From NCBI RefSeq assembly GCF_010548145.1, contig NZ_JAAGLN010000041.1, positions 1 through 40,146 on the forward strand: 40,146 nt of DNA, read 5' to 3'. Below are positions 23,001 through 30,609 of this stretch, one piece after another. A program made the position numbers and the translations under genes. Below the pieces are notes generated by a model. That model saw only the letters and a program-made list of their open reading frames with translations, had not been told where the DNA came from and did not search any database. The first letter of the stretch is position 1; each line of letters opens with the position of its first letter. Origin of the DNA: Streptomyces sp. SID10853 (GTDB lineage Bacteria > Actinomycetota > Actinomycetes > Streptomycetales > Streptomycetaceae).

Positions 23001-23579
23001 TCAGGGCTTGATCGCCTCGTCGTAGACCCCGACGATCCGCCGCAGGAAGGCCGCCACGGTGGCCTGCTCATCGGGCGACAGCGCCTCGGCGGCCGCGGCC
23101 ACGCCCCGGATGAGCGGGGCGACGTGTTCGTAGGCCGTCGTCTCCCAGTGCGGGGCCGGGGTGATGATCACCTTCCGGCGGTCGGTGGGGTGGGGCTGCC
23201 TGGTGACATGCCCCCCGGCCGCGAGCCGGTCGATCACGAGCGTCGTCGCGGCGGTCGACGCGTCCAGGCGACGAGCGAGGTCGGTGGGGGTGGTCGGCCC
23301 CGCGTGGACGAGATGGTCCATCACCGCGAGTCCGGCCGGGTCCACCTGGAGCCTGCGGCTCAGATGCCGCTCGAAGCGCTGCTGGTTGAGCGTCAGGAGC
23401 CGCAGCTGTTCACGGATGACACCACCGGCTCCGGCCGGTTCACTCCCGGTTCCGGTTCCGGTTCCGGTCTCTGTCTCGGCCCCGGTCCCGGTTCCGGCCC
23501 CTGGCCCGGTCCTGGCCCCGGCCCCGGTTCCGGCCCCTGGCCCGGTCCTGGCCCCGGCCTCGGCTGATTTGACGTCCAT
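23001..23579 (-). CDS. MarR-family regulator with a Gly-Thr repeat N-terminal tail
   Basis: I start at the ATG at 23579 (192 residues); an upstream TTG would lie inside the operator. Residues about 8-53 are a low-complexity Gly/Thr/Ala/Glu run with GAGTGAGARTGPGAG. The winged helix follows: LAVMDHLVHAGPTTPTDLAR, RRLDASTAATTLVIDRLAAG, and a wing VTRQPHPTDRRKVIITPAP. The C-terminal dimer helix ends FLRRIVGVYDEAIKP. It diverges from the MFS gene at 23639, and the AT-rich palindrome between them is the likely operator, so it should repress the exporter and itself. Confidence 0.87.
   Translation of the reverse strand: MDVKSAEAGARTGPGAGTGAGARTGPGAGTGTGAETETGTGTGTGSEPAGAGGVIREQLRLLTLNQQRFERHLSRRLQVDPAGLAVMDHLVHAGPTTPTDLARRLDASTAATTLVIDRLAAGGHVTRQPHPTDRRKVIITPAPHWETTAYEHVAPLIRGVAAAAEALSPDEQATVAAFLRRIVGVYDEAIKP
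23490..23561 (-). repeat. 36-base tandem repeat (2 copies) in the MarR N-terminal tail
   Basis: Two perfectly phased 36-base units start at 23490 and 23526 and differ only in the final base. Shorter GGTTCC hexamers precede them (about 23450-23470). The unit is a multiple of three and encodes 12 residues of the Gly/Thr tail. Confidence 0.85.
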
Positions 23580-23596
23580 GAGGAGCAGGATACTCT
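23569..23596 (+). promoter_or_regulatory. promoter of the MFS gene at 23639
   Basis: TTGACG (23569-23574), a 16-base spacer and TACTCT (23591-23596) make a good vegetative Streptomyces promoter. Its predicted start falls at about 23603, just inside the adjoining palindrome, as expected for repressor control. It overlaps the first codons of the divergent marR gene. Confidence 0.55.
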
Positions 23597-23600
23597 CGAT

Positions 23601-23625
23601 ATTGCTAATAAAATTGGTAATCAAT
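23601..23625. promoter_or_regulatory. AT-rich palindrome, probable MarR operator
   Basis: The 25 bases begin ATTGCTAAT and end GTAATCAAT, with 8 of 12 base pairs symmetric about the centre. This is the only strongly AT-rich patch nearby. It lies over the expected transcription start of the MFS gene and upstream of marR, typical for divergent MarR control. Confidence 0.65.
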
Positions 23626-23638
23626 CATCTGAGGTTAA

Positions 23639-25111
23639 ATGAGCACCGTTCCGGTCCCGCCCTCCTCGCAGACCCCCTACCGGTGGCGCTGGCTGATCCT
23701 GGTGGTGATGCTCGTCGCGGAGATCATGGACCTGCTGGACGCGTCGATCGTCAATGTGGCCGGGCCCGCCCTGGAGAGGTCGCTCGGTGCGACGTCCGTG
23801 GGCCTCCAGTGGGTGATCGGCGGCTACGCCCTCACGCTGGGGGCCGGTCTTGTGCTGGGCGGCCGGCTCGGCGACCGGTACGGGCGGCGCCGGATGTTCC
23901 TGATCGGCCTGGGAGCGTTCACCGCGGCCTCACTGCTCTGCGCGATCGCGCCGGACATCGAGATCCTGATCACCGTCCGGCTGGTCCAGGGAGCGGCCGG
24001 AGCGATGCTGCTGCCCCAGGGGCTCGGTCTGCTCCGCGAGAACTTCACCGGTGCGGAACTCACCAAGGTGTTCGGGATCTTCGGCCCCGTGCTGGGACTC
24101 GGCGGCATCGTCGGCCCGGTGCTGGGCGGCGGCCTCATCCAGGGCGACTTCTTCGGTCTCGGCTGGCGGCTGGTGTTCCTGGTGAACGTGCCGATCGGCT
24201 TGGTGGCCCTGGCCGTCGCCGTGAAGTTCGTGCCCCGGAAAGCGAGCGACCGGGCCGTGGTCGTGGACGGCACGGGAGCGGCTCTGGTCGCGCTCTCCTG
24301 TGGCCTGCTCGTCCTGCCCCTGAACCAGGGTCAGGACGCCGGCTGGCCCCTGTGGACCTGGCTCTGCATGGCCGCTTCGGTGGCCGGGTTCGCGCTCTTC
24401 GCCGTACAGCAGCGACGTACGGCAGCGCAGGGACGCGAGCCGCTCGTCACCCCCGCTCTGCTGCGCAAGCCCGCCTTCACGGTCGGCCTCGGCGGCATCG
24501 CGCTGTTCTTCGGCGGGCTGGTCGGGGTGCAGCTGGTCCTGACCCTCTTCCTCCAGATCGGCCAGCGCTTCACGGCCGGGGAGGCCGGCCTCGGCAACCT
24601 GCCGCTGGCGCTGGGAACCGCGATCGGCGGCGCGGTCAGCGGAGCCGTACTCGCCGACCGGATCGGCCGCGCGGTCCTGCAGATCGGCCCGCTCGTGCAG
24701 TTGGGCGGCGCGGCGCTGCTCTGGTACGAACTCGGCCACATCGGCGGCACGTTCTCCCTCTGGGACGTCGCGCCCGGGGTGGTCGTCTGCGGTATCGGTG
24801 CCGGTCTGGTCATTGCCGCGCTGTTCAGCTTCATCCTCGCCGCGGTGGACGACGACGAGATCGGTTCGGCGTCCGGGGTGCTGTCGGCGGTGCAGTCGAT
24901 CGGTGGCTCGATCGGTGTGGCGGTGTTCGGCTCGGTGTTCTTCGCCCGCGCCAAATCGGGTGACTTCACCGCCGGCTTCCACCACGCCCTCCTGGTCCAG
25001 GGCTGCCTGCTGGTCGCCTTTCTGGCGATCACGGTCCTGCTGCCGAAGAAGGGCAGGCCGGAGGAGTTCACCGCGCCGGCCGATGGTGTGCGGGAGAGCA
25101 CGGGGGCGTAA
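23639..25111 (+). CDS. MFS drug exporter, DHA2 family
   Basis: A 490-residue transporter; the ATG at 23639 has GAGG four bases upstream. DHA2 signatures are LLDASIVNVAGPAL (about residues 36-49) and GDRYGRRRMFLIG (about 79-91), with 14 predicted helices and a central loop FVPRKASDRAVVVDG. It exports hydrophobic drugs or metabolites with proton antiport. It is divergent from marR, whose product should control it. It has no C-terminal beta domains, unlike the exporter at 7083-9617. Confidence 0.9.
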   Translation: MSTVPVPPSSQTPYRWRWLILVVMLVAEIMDLLDASIVNVAGPALERSLGATSVGLQWVIGGYALTLGAGLVLGGRLGDRYGRRRMFLIGLGAFTAASLLCAIAPDIEILITVRLVQGAAGAMLLPQGLGLLRENFTGAELTKVFGIFGPVLGLGGIVGPVLGGGLIQGDFFGLGWRLVFLVNVPIGLVALAVAVKFVPRKASDRAVVVDGTGAALVALSCGLLVLPLNQGQDAGWPLWTWLCMAASVAGFALFAVQQRRTAAQGREPLVTPALLRKPAFTVGLGGIALFFGGLVGVQLVLTLFLQIGQRFTAGEAGLGNLPLALGTAIGGAVSGAVLADRIGRAVLQIGPLVQLGGAALLWYELGHIGGTFSLWDVAPGVVVCGIGAGLVIAALFSFILAAVDDDEIGSASGVLSAVQSIGGSIGVAVFGSVFFARAKSGDFTAGFHHALLVQGCLLVAFLAITVLLPKKGRPEEFTAPADGVRESTGA

Positions 25112-25240
25112 GGGCGGGCGCGGCGTACGGGTACGGGTACGGGTGCGGACCGGCCGAAGCGTTGGCCGAACAGCCGCTCTTTCCCGCCGCGTCCCGGTCG
25201 GCCACACTCGCGTCGGTGGGGCGGGGAGCGAGGGGGCCAC

Positions 25241-26038
25241 ATGGCGACGAGAGGCGTAGCGAAGAGACGCGTAGTGAAGCGACGCGCGGTGAAGACACGC
25301 GTGGTGAAGAGACGCGTGGTGAAGAGACGCGCGGTGAAAAAGCGCAAGCGCCGTTCGGCTGCGCGGAGGCGGTACGAGGCGACGAGGGACACCGTGTGGG
25401 GCGGGGCCGCCCTGGTGCTGGTCCTGCTGGCGGCGTTCTGGAGCACTGTCTGGCCCTATCTGGCCGGGGCCGCCGTCCTCGGCGGTGCCGGCGCCGCGGT
25501 CGGATGGCTCCGGCATACGGACCGGCTGGTGCGTGGCAGGGAACGGCAGCGGCAGGAGCAGGACGCGATCCGCACGGGCCGCCGGTCACTGGCGGCGGTG
25601 GACGCGATGAGCTGGCAGGACTTCGAGCGGTACGTGGCGCAGTTGTGCCGGCGTGACGGCTGTACGGACGTCGAGGTCAGCGGCAAGTCCGGGGACCTGG
25701 GCGCGGACGTGGTCGCGACGCTCGCCGACGGCCGCCGACTGGTCGTCCAGTGCAAGCACTACGCTCCGCACCGCTACGTTCCCAGCGGCGACATGCAGAA
25801 GTTCGTCGGCACTGCCTGGCTGCACCACAAGGCGGACGTCGCGGTGTTCGTGGCCACGTGTCCGTTCAGCAAGCCGGCGCTCGCTCTCGCGGTTCAGCAC
25901 GGGATCCTGGCCCTCCACCGCGATCTGCTGGGCCAGTGGAACACCGGCACTCCGCTCCCGGCGCTCCTGTCGCTCAACGGCACCGGCCAGGGCGACCGTG
26001 CGCACCGGCAGCGGTGGCGGGACACCCACCGCTCGTGA
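25241..26038 (+). CDS. membrane-anchored Mrr-like restriction endonuclease with a basic repeat tail
   Basis: A 265-residue protein with GAGGGGG before the ATG. Residues 1-45 are an extremely basic run of VVKRR/AVKTR pentapeptides. Two TM helices follow (about 52-90). From residue 117 it is an Mrr_cat nuclease of the PD-(D/E)xK superfamily: MSWQDFERYVAQLCRRDG, SGKSGDLGADVVATL with Asp156, and LVVQCKHY with Gln170 and Lys172. Mrr enzymes cut DNA, often with modified bases. The TM hairpin places the nuclease and the basic tail on the same, probably cytoplasmic, side. The actual target is unknown. Confidence 0.87.
   Translation: MATRGVAKRRVVKRRAVKTRVVKRRVVKRRAVKKRKRRSAARRRYEATRDTVWGGAALVLVLLAAFWSTVWPYLAGAAVLGGAGAAVGWLRHTDRLVRGRERQRQEQDAIRTGRRSLAAVDAMSWQDFERYVAQLCRRDGCTDVEVSGKSGDLGADVVATLADGRRLVVQCKHYAPHRYVPSGDMQKFVGTAWLHHKADVAVFVATCPFSKPALALAVQHGILALHRDLLGQWNTGTPLPALLSLNGTGQGDRAHRQRWRDTHRS
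25250..25345 (+). repeat. 15-base minisatellite encoding VVKRR pentapeptides
   Basis: About six imperfect copies of a GTGGTGAAGAGACGC-type unit lie in frame at the start of the Mrr-like gene. The encoded tail resembles the basic repeats of histone-H1-like proteins. Confidence 0.8.
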
Positions 26039-26086
26039 ACGCAGGGCCGGCCGATGCCCCTGAACGCGAGTCGGTCCGCTGCCCGT

Positions 26087-26798
26087 TCAGTTCTTGCTCA
26101 GGGTGCGGGTCACTCCGGCCACCACGGCGGTCGTCAGCAACCAGCCGATCGCGATCAGTGCGTAGGCCATCGCCTGCAGGGCTCCGCCGGACCAGTGCCA
26201 TGCCTCGCGCTGGCTGAATCCCCCGATGGGGATCAGCAGGTCGAGCGTGTAGACAACGGCGTTGAACGGCGGCCCCTCGCCGGGCTTGTTCGGACTCGGG
26301 GTGTGCGTACCGAAGGCCAGTGAGCCCACCAGGGTCAGGAAGGCGAGCCAGGCACCGGCCAGCCAGGGGCGGTAGCCGTAGCCGACGGTGCCGTCGAGCA
26401 GATAGCCCCAGACACGGCTCCAGGGACTGAGCAAGCGGCGGCGGTTGCGCTGTTTGGCCAGGAGCGTCCGGCGTGCCTCGTCGTCATGGCCGATCCGGCG
26501 GTAGTGACCCGCCAGTTGCTCGTACGGTTGTGGTGAGTACCCGGGATTGCGGTGAACCCACTCCAGCCTTCCGTCCACCGAGTCCGGCTCGGACCTGATC
26601 GAGTCGTAGGTGAAGCCCTCCAGCCGCATTTCGTTCGCCCAGCTGCGGGCGTCGTCGCGGACCCAGGCGGCGTGTGCGCCCCGCAGATCGACGGTGCCGG
26701 CGGGCGGGGCCGCCCGGCCGCAGGTCGACCTCTCGCCCCTCGGGAAACGCGTCCCACAACTGCCGTTCCGGGGACGTCAGTTCCTCGTAATTCAGCAC
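26087..26798 (-). pseudogene. membrane-associated oxidoreductase-like gene with internal deletion and frameshift
   Basis: The N-terminus in one frame (from the ATG at 26798) reads MLNYEELTSPERQLWDAFPE, then GREVDLR. A frameshift near 26700 leads to TVDLRGAHAAWVRDDARSWA and NEMRLEGFTYDSIRSEPDSV. The rest is normal: PQPYEQLAGHYRRIGHDDEA, a basic stretch and three TM helices ending in TRTLSKN. Homologues in Streptomyces have several hundred residues of pentapeptide-like repeats between these two parts. GTCGACCTGCGG and GTCGATCTGCGG (both VDLR) lie on either side of the break, suggesting deletion between repeats. The C-terminal 180 residues (ATG at 26629) could still be translated. Confidence 0.7.
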
Positions 26799-27020
26799 CC
26801 GAGCAGACTACGTGGCGGCAGACCGGCCCGGCCTGCACATCCTCTACGCCCTGGAGACCTGCCCCCCCCGGAGATCGGCCCCGCCTGCAGATCCTCCCAG
26901 CCCCGCAGACCTACCCCGCCCCACAGACCCGCCCCGCCCCGCCCCGCAGATCCGTCCGGGGCGCGTGCCCCCCCCCGGGCCGCCATTGACTCTTGCGGGC
27001 GCCGCCCCCACCCTCCCGGC
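26799..27020. other. C-rich repetitive gap between divergent damaged genes
   Basis: This gap holds degenerate repeats of a CCCCGCAGA(T/C)C unit and CCCCG pentamers. It also has C runs of eight bases at about 26863 and nine at about 26969. It must contain the promoter of the P450 gene, but I see no clear -10/-35 pair. Confidence 0.5.
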
Positions 27021-28219
27021 ATGACCGCATCTCAGCAGGCCCCGTTCGCCCCGTGCGCCGGTGAGAGCTGGCGCTCTCCGTGGGAGATGTACGCGACACT
27101 GCGCGACGCGCACCCCCTGCACCACGTCCCCGAAGGCGACTACTGGGTCCTCTCCCGTTACGCGGACGTGCTCGCCGCCGCCCGCGACACCGGGCGCTAC
27201 TCCTCCGCCGACGGCCTGACCATCACCTACGGCGAGCGTGCACGCCTCGGTATCACCGACGCCGCCCCGATGGTGATGCTGGACCCGCCCGACACACCGG
27301 CTTCCGCCGCCTGATCAGCCGCGGCTACACCCCGCGCCGGGTCGCCGCCATCGAGCCGGACGTCCGTGCCTTCGTCCGGGGCCGCCTGGACCGCATCGCC
27401 GATCTCGGCGGCGGCTGCGACATCGTCGCCGAACTCTTCAAACCGCTGCCCAGTTATGTCGTCGGGCGCTATCTCGGTGTCCCCGAACACGACCGCGCCC
27501 GCTTCGACGGCTGGACCCACGCCATCGTCGAGGCCAACGCGCTGGGTGACCCGCTCACCGCCGCCGAAGCCGTCACCAGCCTCTTCGGCTACTTCACCGA
27601 GCTGATCGAACGCCGCCGCAGCGAACCCGCCGACGACACCGTCTCCGACCTGGTCGGCCTGATGCCGTCCGACGACCCCGGCACCCTGCTGCGTATCCTC
27701 GGCTTCGCCTTCACGATGGTCGCAGGCGGCAACGACACCACCACCGGACTGCTCGGCGGCGCCGCCGAACTCCTCACCGCGCACCCCGGCCAACGCCGCG
27801 CCCTCCTGGACACCCCCGCCCTGCTCCCCTCCGCCATCGAGGAATTCCTCCGGCTGACCTCCCCCGTCCAGTGCCTGGCCCGCACCGTCACCGAAGACAC
27901 CACGCTGCACGGCCGGACCGTCCCCGCAGGCCGCAAAGTTCTCCTCCTCTACGGCGCAGCCAACCGCGACCCGCGTGCCTTCGGCCCCACCGCCCACCAC
28001 CCGGACCCCACCCGCGAAGGTCCCCAGCACCTCGCCTTCACCCACGGCCCGCACCACTGCCTGGGGGCCTCCGCGGCCCGTCTGGTCTCCCGTACGGCCC
28101 TGGAGGAACTCCTCGCCCGTTTCCCGGACTTCGAGGTGGACGCGGCAGCGGGCACCTTCGCGGACGGCAACTACGTACGGCGGTACGCGTCCCTGCCGTT
28201 CGCCGCGGCCCGGACCTGA
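27021..28219 (+). pseudogene. cytochrome P450 with a single-base frameshift
   Basis: The ATG at 27021 starts a normal bacterial P450: SPWEMYATLRDAHPLHHVPE, VLSRYADVLAAARDTGRYSS, and VMLDPPD. At about 27288-27300 the frame slips: the expected Asp-His-Thr-Gly-Phe-Arg-Arg needs one extra C. The second frame then continues GFRRLISRGYTPRRVAAIEP to the end. All key motifs are present downstream: AGGNDTTTG (I helix), EEFLR (ExxR), and FTHGPHHCLG (heme Cys ligand). A one-base deletion explains everything, so this is a very recent mutation or a sequencing error. With the base restored it would be a 399-residue soluble class I P450 of unknown substrate. Confidence 0.85.
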
Positions 28220-28253
28220 GCGGTTCCGCCGCTCACCCGGGCTGTTCGCCTTC

Positions 28254-29093
28254 TCAGCGGAACGCCGCGACGTTGCGGGCGGCCCAGTCGGCGAACGAGC
28301 GCGGGGCGCGGCCGAGGATCCGCTGCACGTCGGGGCTGACGCGCAGTTCGGCCGGGCTCGGCGAGCCGAGGATGTCCAGCGTGTCGTCGGCGAGTTCGGC
28401 CGGCAGACTCAGGGTCATGGCGGCCTTGGCCTCGGCGCGGGTGAGTTCGTCGAACCGCACCGGTGAGCCCAGTGCGGTGGCGATGGCCTCCGCCTGCCGG
28501 CGCGGCGTGATCACCTCAGGGCCGGTCAGCTCGTACACGCCGTCGGTGTGCCGGTCGTCCAGCAGGCAGGCCATCGCGACATCGGCGATGTCCGCCGGGT
28601 CGACGACCGGCACCCCGACATCGCCGAAGGGCGCGGCGACCACCCCTCGTGTACGGACGGACTCGGCCCACCACAGGGCGTTGGAGGCGAAACCGCCCGG
28701 CCGCAGGACGGCCCACTCCAGGCCGGACTCCCGCAGTGCGTCCTCCACCCCTCGCATCGTGATCCGGGTCCGGCCGGAGGGCCTGGTCGCCACGCCCTGC
28801 GAGGAGAGCAGGACGACCCGGGGGACCCCGGCGGCCGCCGCTCTGCCGATGAGGTCGGCCGGCCTGGCCCCGGCTGCGTGCAGGTCGCCGGAGAGCAGCA
28901 GGAAGAGCGCCTTCGCCCCGGTCAGTACGGGATCGAGGCCGGCCGGCTCGGTCAGGTCGGCAACCAAGTGACGTACGCCGTCCGGTACTTCGGCCGCGTT
29001 CCGTGACACCGCGGTCACCTGGTGGCCCGCCTCGGCCAGCGCCCGCGTCAACGGCCGGCCCACGTTCCCGGTAGCTCCGGTCACTACGATCAT
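28254..29093 (-). CDS. NmrA/SDR-like NAD(P)H-binding protein
   Basis: A 279-residue atypical short-chain dehydrogenase. AAGGAG precedes the ATG. The dinucleotide loop is VTGATGNVGRPLTRALAEAG at residues 4-23. There follow VVLLSSQGVATR, WAVLRPGGFASNALWW (no YxxxK catalytic pair) and YELTGPEVITPRRQAEAIA. This pattern fits the NmrA-like/quinone oxidoreductase group that senses NADP(H) or reduces small electrophiles such as quinones. It is divergent from an hxlR regulator, a standard arrangement for redox- or electrophile-induced genes. Confidence 0.88.
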   Translation of the reverse strand: MIVVTGATGNVGRPLTRALAEAGHQVTAVSRNAAEVPDGVRHLVADLTEPAGLDPVLTGAKALFLLLSGDLHAAGARPADLIGRAAAAGVPRVVLLSSQGVATRPSGRTRITMRGVEDALRESGLEWAVLRPGGFASNALWWAESVRTRGVVAAPFGDVGVPVVDPADIADVAMACLLDDRHTDGVYELTGPEVITPRRQAEAIATALGSPVRFDELTRAEAKAAMTLSLPAELADDTLDILGSPSPAELRVSPDVQRILGRAPRSFADWAARNVAAFR

Positions 29094-29133
29094 GATCAGC
29101 TCCTTGTTCGGTGTTCTCTGTGGCGTTCACGCT

Positions 29134-29183
29134 AGGAGCCAGGCTTACTTTTTATAAGGACATACCTGAAGGTAAGCTCCTGG
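29134..29183. promoter_or_regulatory. HxlR operator/promoter region between divergent genes
   Basis: An interrupted inverted repeat has arms AGGAGCCAGGCTTACTT (29135-29151) and AAGGTAAGCTCCTGGC (29169-29184), centred on TTTATAAGGACATACC. The GCTTAC/GTAAGC halves are exact. It covers the space between the two starts, and the AT-rich centre contains likely -10 boxes. HxlR dimers bind such sites, so this is probably the shared operator. Confidence 0.7.
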
Positions 29184-29184
29184 C

Positions 29185-29598
29185 ATGACGGAAGGCGCGC
29201 AGTTCACACGGACCGGAGCGGGCGAGCGGTATGACGTGTTTCACACCGACTGCCCCGCGCGCGATGTGGTCGACCATGTGACCAGCAGGTGGGGCATCTG
29301 GGTGCTGATCTCCTTGCGGAGCAACGATCTCCGCTTCTATGAACTGCGCGAGAGCATCCAGGGCATCAGCGAGAAGATGCTCGCCCAGACCCTGCGCGCG
29401 CTCGTCCAGGACGGCCTGGCCTGGCGGAAGGTCGAGCCGACGACGCCGCCCCAGGTCACCTACGGGCTGACCGGGTTCGGCCGGGACATCGGCGGGCCGC
29501 TGACGGAGCTGTTCGACCGGGTCACCCGGCAGTTGTCGGAGCCGGCCGCGAGCCGGCGCGTTCCGGATGGACCGGACCGGGCTCCGCAGGAGCACTGA
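29185..29598 (+). CDS. HxlR-family redox/electrophile-responsive regulator
   Basis: A 137-residue winged-helix protein starting at the ATG at 29185. It has the family features: FHTDCPARDVVDHVTSRWGI with a Cys near residue 21 (the position used by thiol-sensing members), LRFYELRESIQGISEKMLAQ as the recognition region, and a wing VEPTTPPQVTYGLTGFGRD. The C-terminal helix makes the dimer. It probably represses the NmrA-like gene divergently and is inactivated when its cysteine is modified. Confidence 0.88.
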   Translation: MTEGAQFTRTGAGERYDVFHTDCPARDVVDHVTSRWGIWVLISLRSNDLRFYELRESIQGISEKMLAQTLRALVQDGLAWRKVEPTTPPQVTYGLTGFGRDIGGPLTELFDRVTRQLSEPAASRRVPDGPDRAPQEH

Positions 29599-29668
29599 CC
29601 GGCTCGGGCCGGATCAGACCGCGGCTCGGGCTGGAGCGGACCGCGGCTCGGGCTGGAGTAGACCGCTC
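29597..29668. repeat. 22-base tandem repeat after hxlR
   Basis: Two near-perfect copies of GACCGCGGCTCGGGCTGGAG plus two variable bases (29617-29638, 29639-29660) are flanked by a diverged copy (29597-29616) and a partial one. The array begins at the hxlR stop codon and could form alternative hairpins; no T run follows. Confidence 0.8.
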
Positions 29669-29820
29669 TCGACGCCTGATCGCGGGGGAGTTGTCCGCGA
29701 ACTCTCCCGGAATTGTGCGTGATCGGTAACGGACGCATCCCCCGGCCTCCATCTCTCGTCCTTCCCAGTGGTCACAAGGTGACCGGGACCGGCGAGGCAC
29801 TGGCGAGACAAGGGGCGGAC

Positions 29821-30588
29821 ATGGCACGGCACAGCGGGCGGGGCTGGTACGGCAAGGTGCTCGGCGCGGGACTCGGGGTGACGATGCTCGCCGTCGGCGC
29901 CTCGGTGTGGACCGCGCAGGCCGGTTCCGCGGTCACGTCACCCCCGAAGGCGACCGCGCCGGCCACGCCGGGCGGCGTCAAGTCGGTCGCGGTGACCATC
30001 GCGCACGCGTCGGAGGCGGGAACGCACGGCGTCAACATCACCATCGACGACGGCCCCGACCCCGTGTGGACCCCTCAAGTGCTCGACCTGCTGCGGGAGT
30101 ACGGGGTGAAGGCCACGTTCTGCATGATAGGACCGCAGGCCCAGGCCCACCCGGACCTCGTGAAGAAGGTGGTCGCGGCCGGACACCGGCTGTGCGACCA
30201 CACGGTGTCGCACAACACCGCCATGGACAAGGCGTCCGAGACCTACCAGTCGCAGCAGATACTCGACGCCGAACGCATGATCACCAAGGCGTCCGGCGGC
30301 GTACGGCCGATGTACTACCGGGCGCCCGGCGGGGCCTTCACCCCGTACAGCCGCAAGCTCGCCGCTTCCCGGGGCATGCGCCCGCTGGGCTGGAACGTGG
30401 ACAGCAAGGACTTCGAGCGTCCCGGCACGGACACCGTCGTCGCCACGGTCGAGAACGAACTGCCCAACGGGCCGACGATCCTCTTCCACGACGGCGGCGG
30501 TGACCGTTCCCAGACCGTCGAGGCCCTGCGCCGCCTTCTCCCCCGGCTCAAGGAGCAGGGCTACTCCTTCGGCTTCCCGGTGCGCTGA
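29821..30588 (+). CDS. secreted polysaccharide deacetylase (CE4 / NodB-like)
   Basis: The ATG at 29821 has AAGGGGCGG upstream, so I prefer it to an in-frame start at 29713. The 255-residue protein has a signal peptide or anchor (about residues 11-35). The NodB domain follows with TIDDGPD at 74-80 (catalytic base and metal Asp), HTVSH at 127-131 (metal His pair), RAPGGAFTPY at 167-176, WNVDSKDF at 191-198, and LFHDGGGDRS with His223. These enzymes remove N- or O-acetyl groups from peptidoglycan, chitin or xylan at the cell surface. The first motif has IDDGP rather than the common FDDGP, still with both Asp residues. Confidence 0.9.
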   Translation: MARHSGRGWYGKVLGAGLGVTMLAVGASVWTAQAGSAVTSPPKATAPATPGGVKSVAVTIAHASEAGTHGVNITIDDGPDPVWTPQVLDLLREYGVKATFCMIGPQAQAHPDLVKKVVAAGHRLCDHTVSHNTAMDKASETYQSQQILDAERMITKASGGVRPMYYRAPGGAFTPYSRKLAASRGMRPLGWNVDSKDFERPGTDTVVATVENELPNGPTILFHDGGGDRSQTVEALRRLLPRLKEQGYSFGFPVR

Positions 30589-30609
30589 GCGCCGGTTCCC
30601 GGTGTGCTT

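Noticed and set aside
25250..25345. Repeat array considered as a CRISPR-like structure
   Set aside because: Units are contiguous with no spacers and encode an in-frame basic tail.
23930..25516. 528-codon antisense frame over the MFS gene at 23639
   Set aside because: Repetitive Arg/Gln/His composition and opposite to a clear DHA2 transporter.
29597..29668. 22-base repeats considered as CRISPR or a riboswitch
   Set aside because: Only two to three contiguous copies, no spacers, no cas genes and no conserved RNA core.
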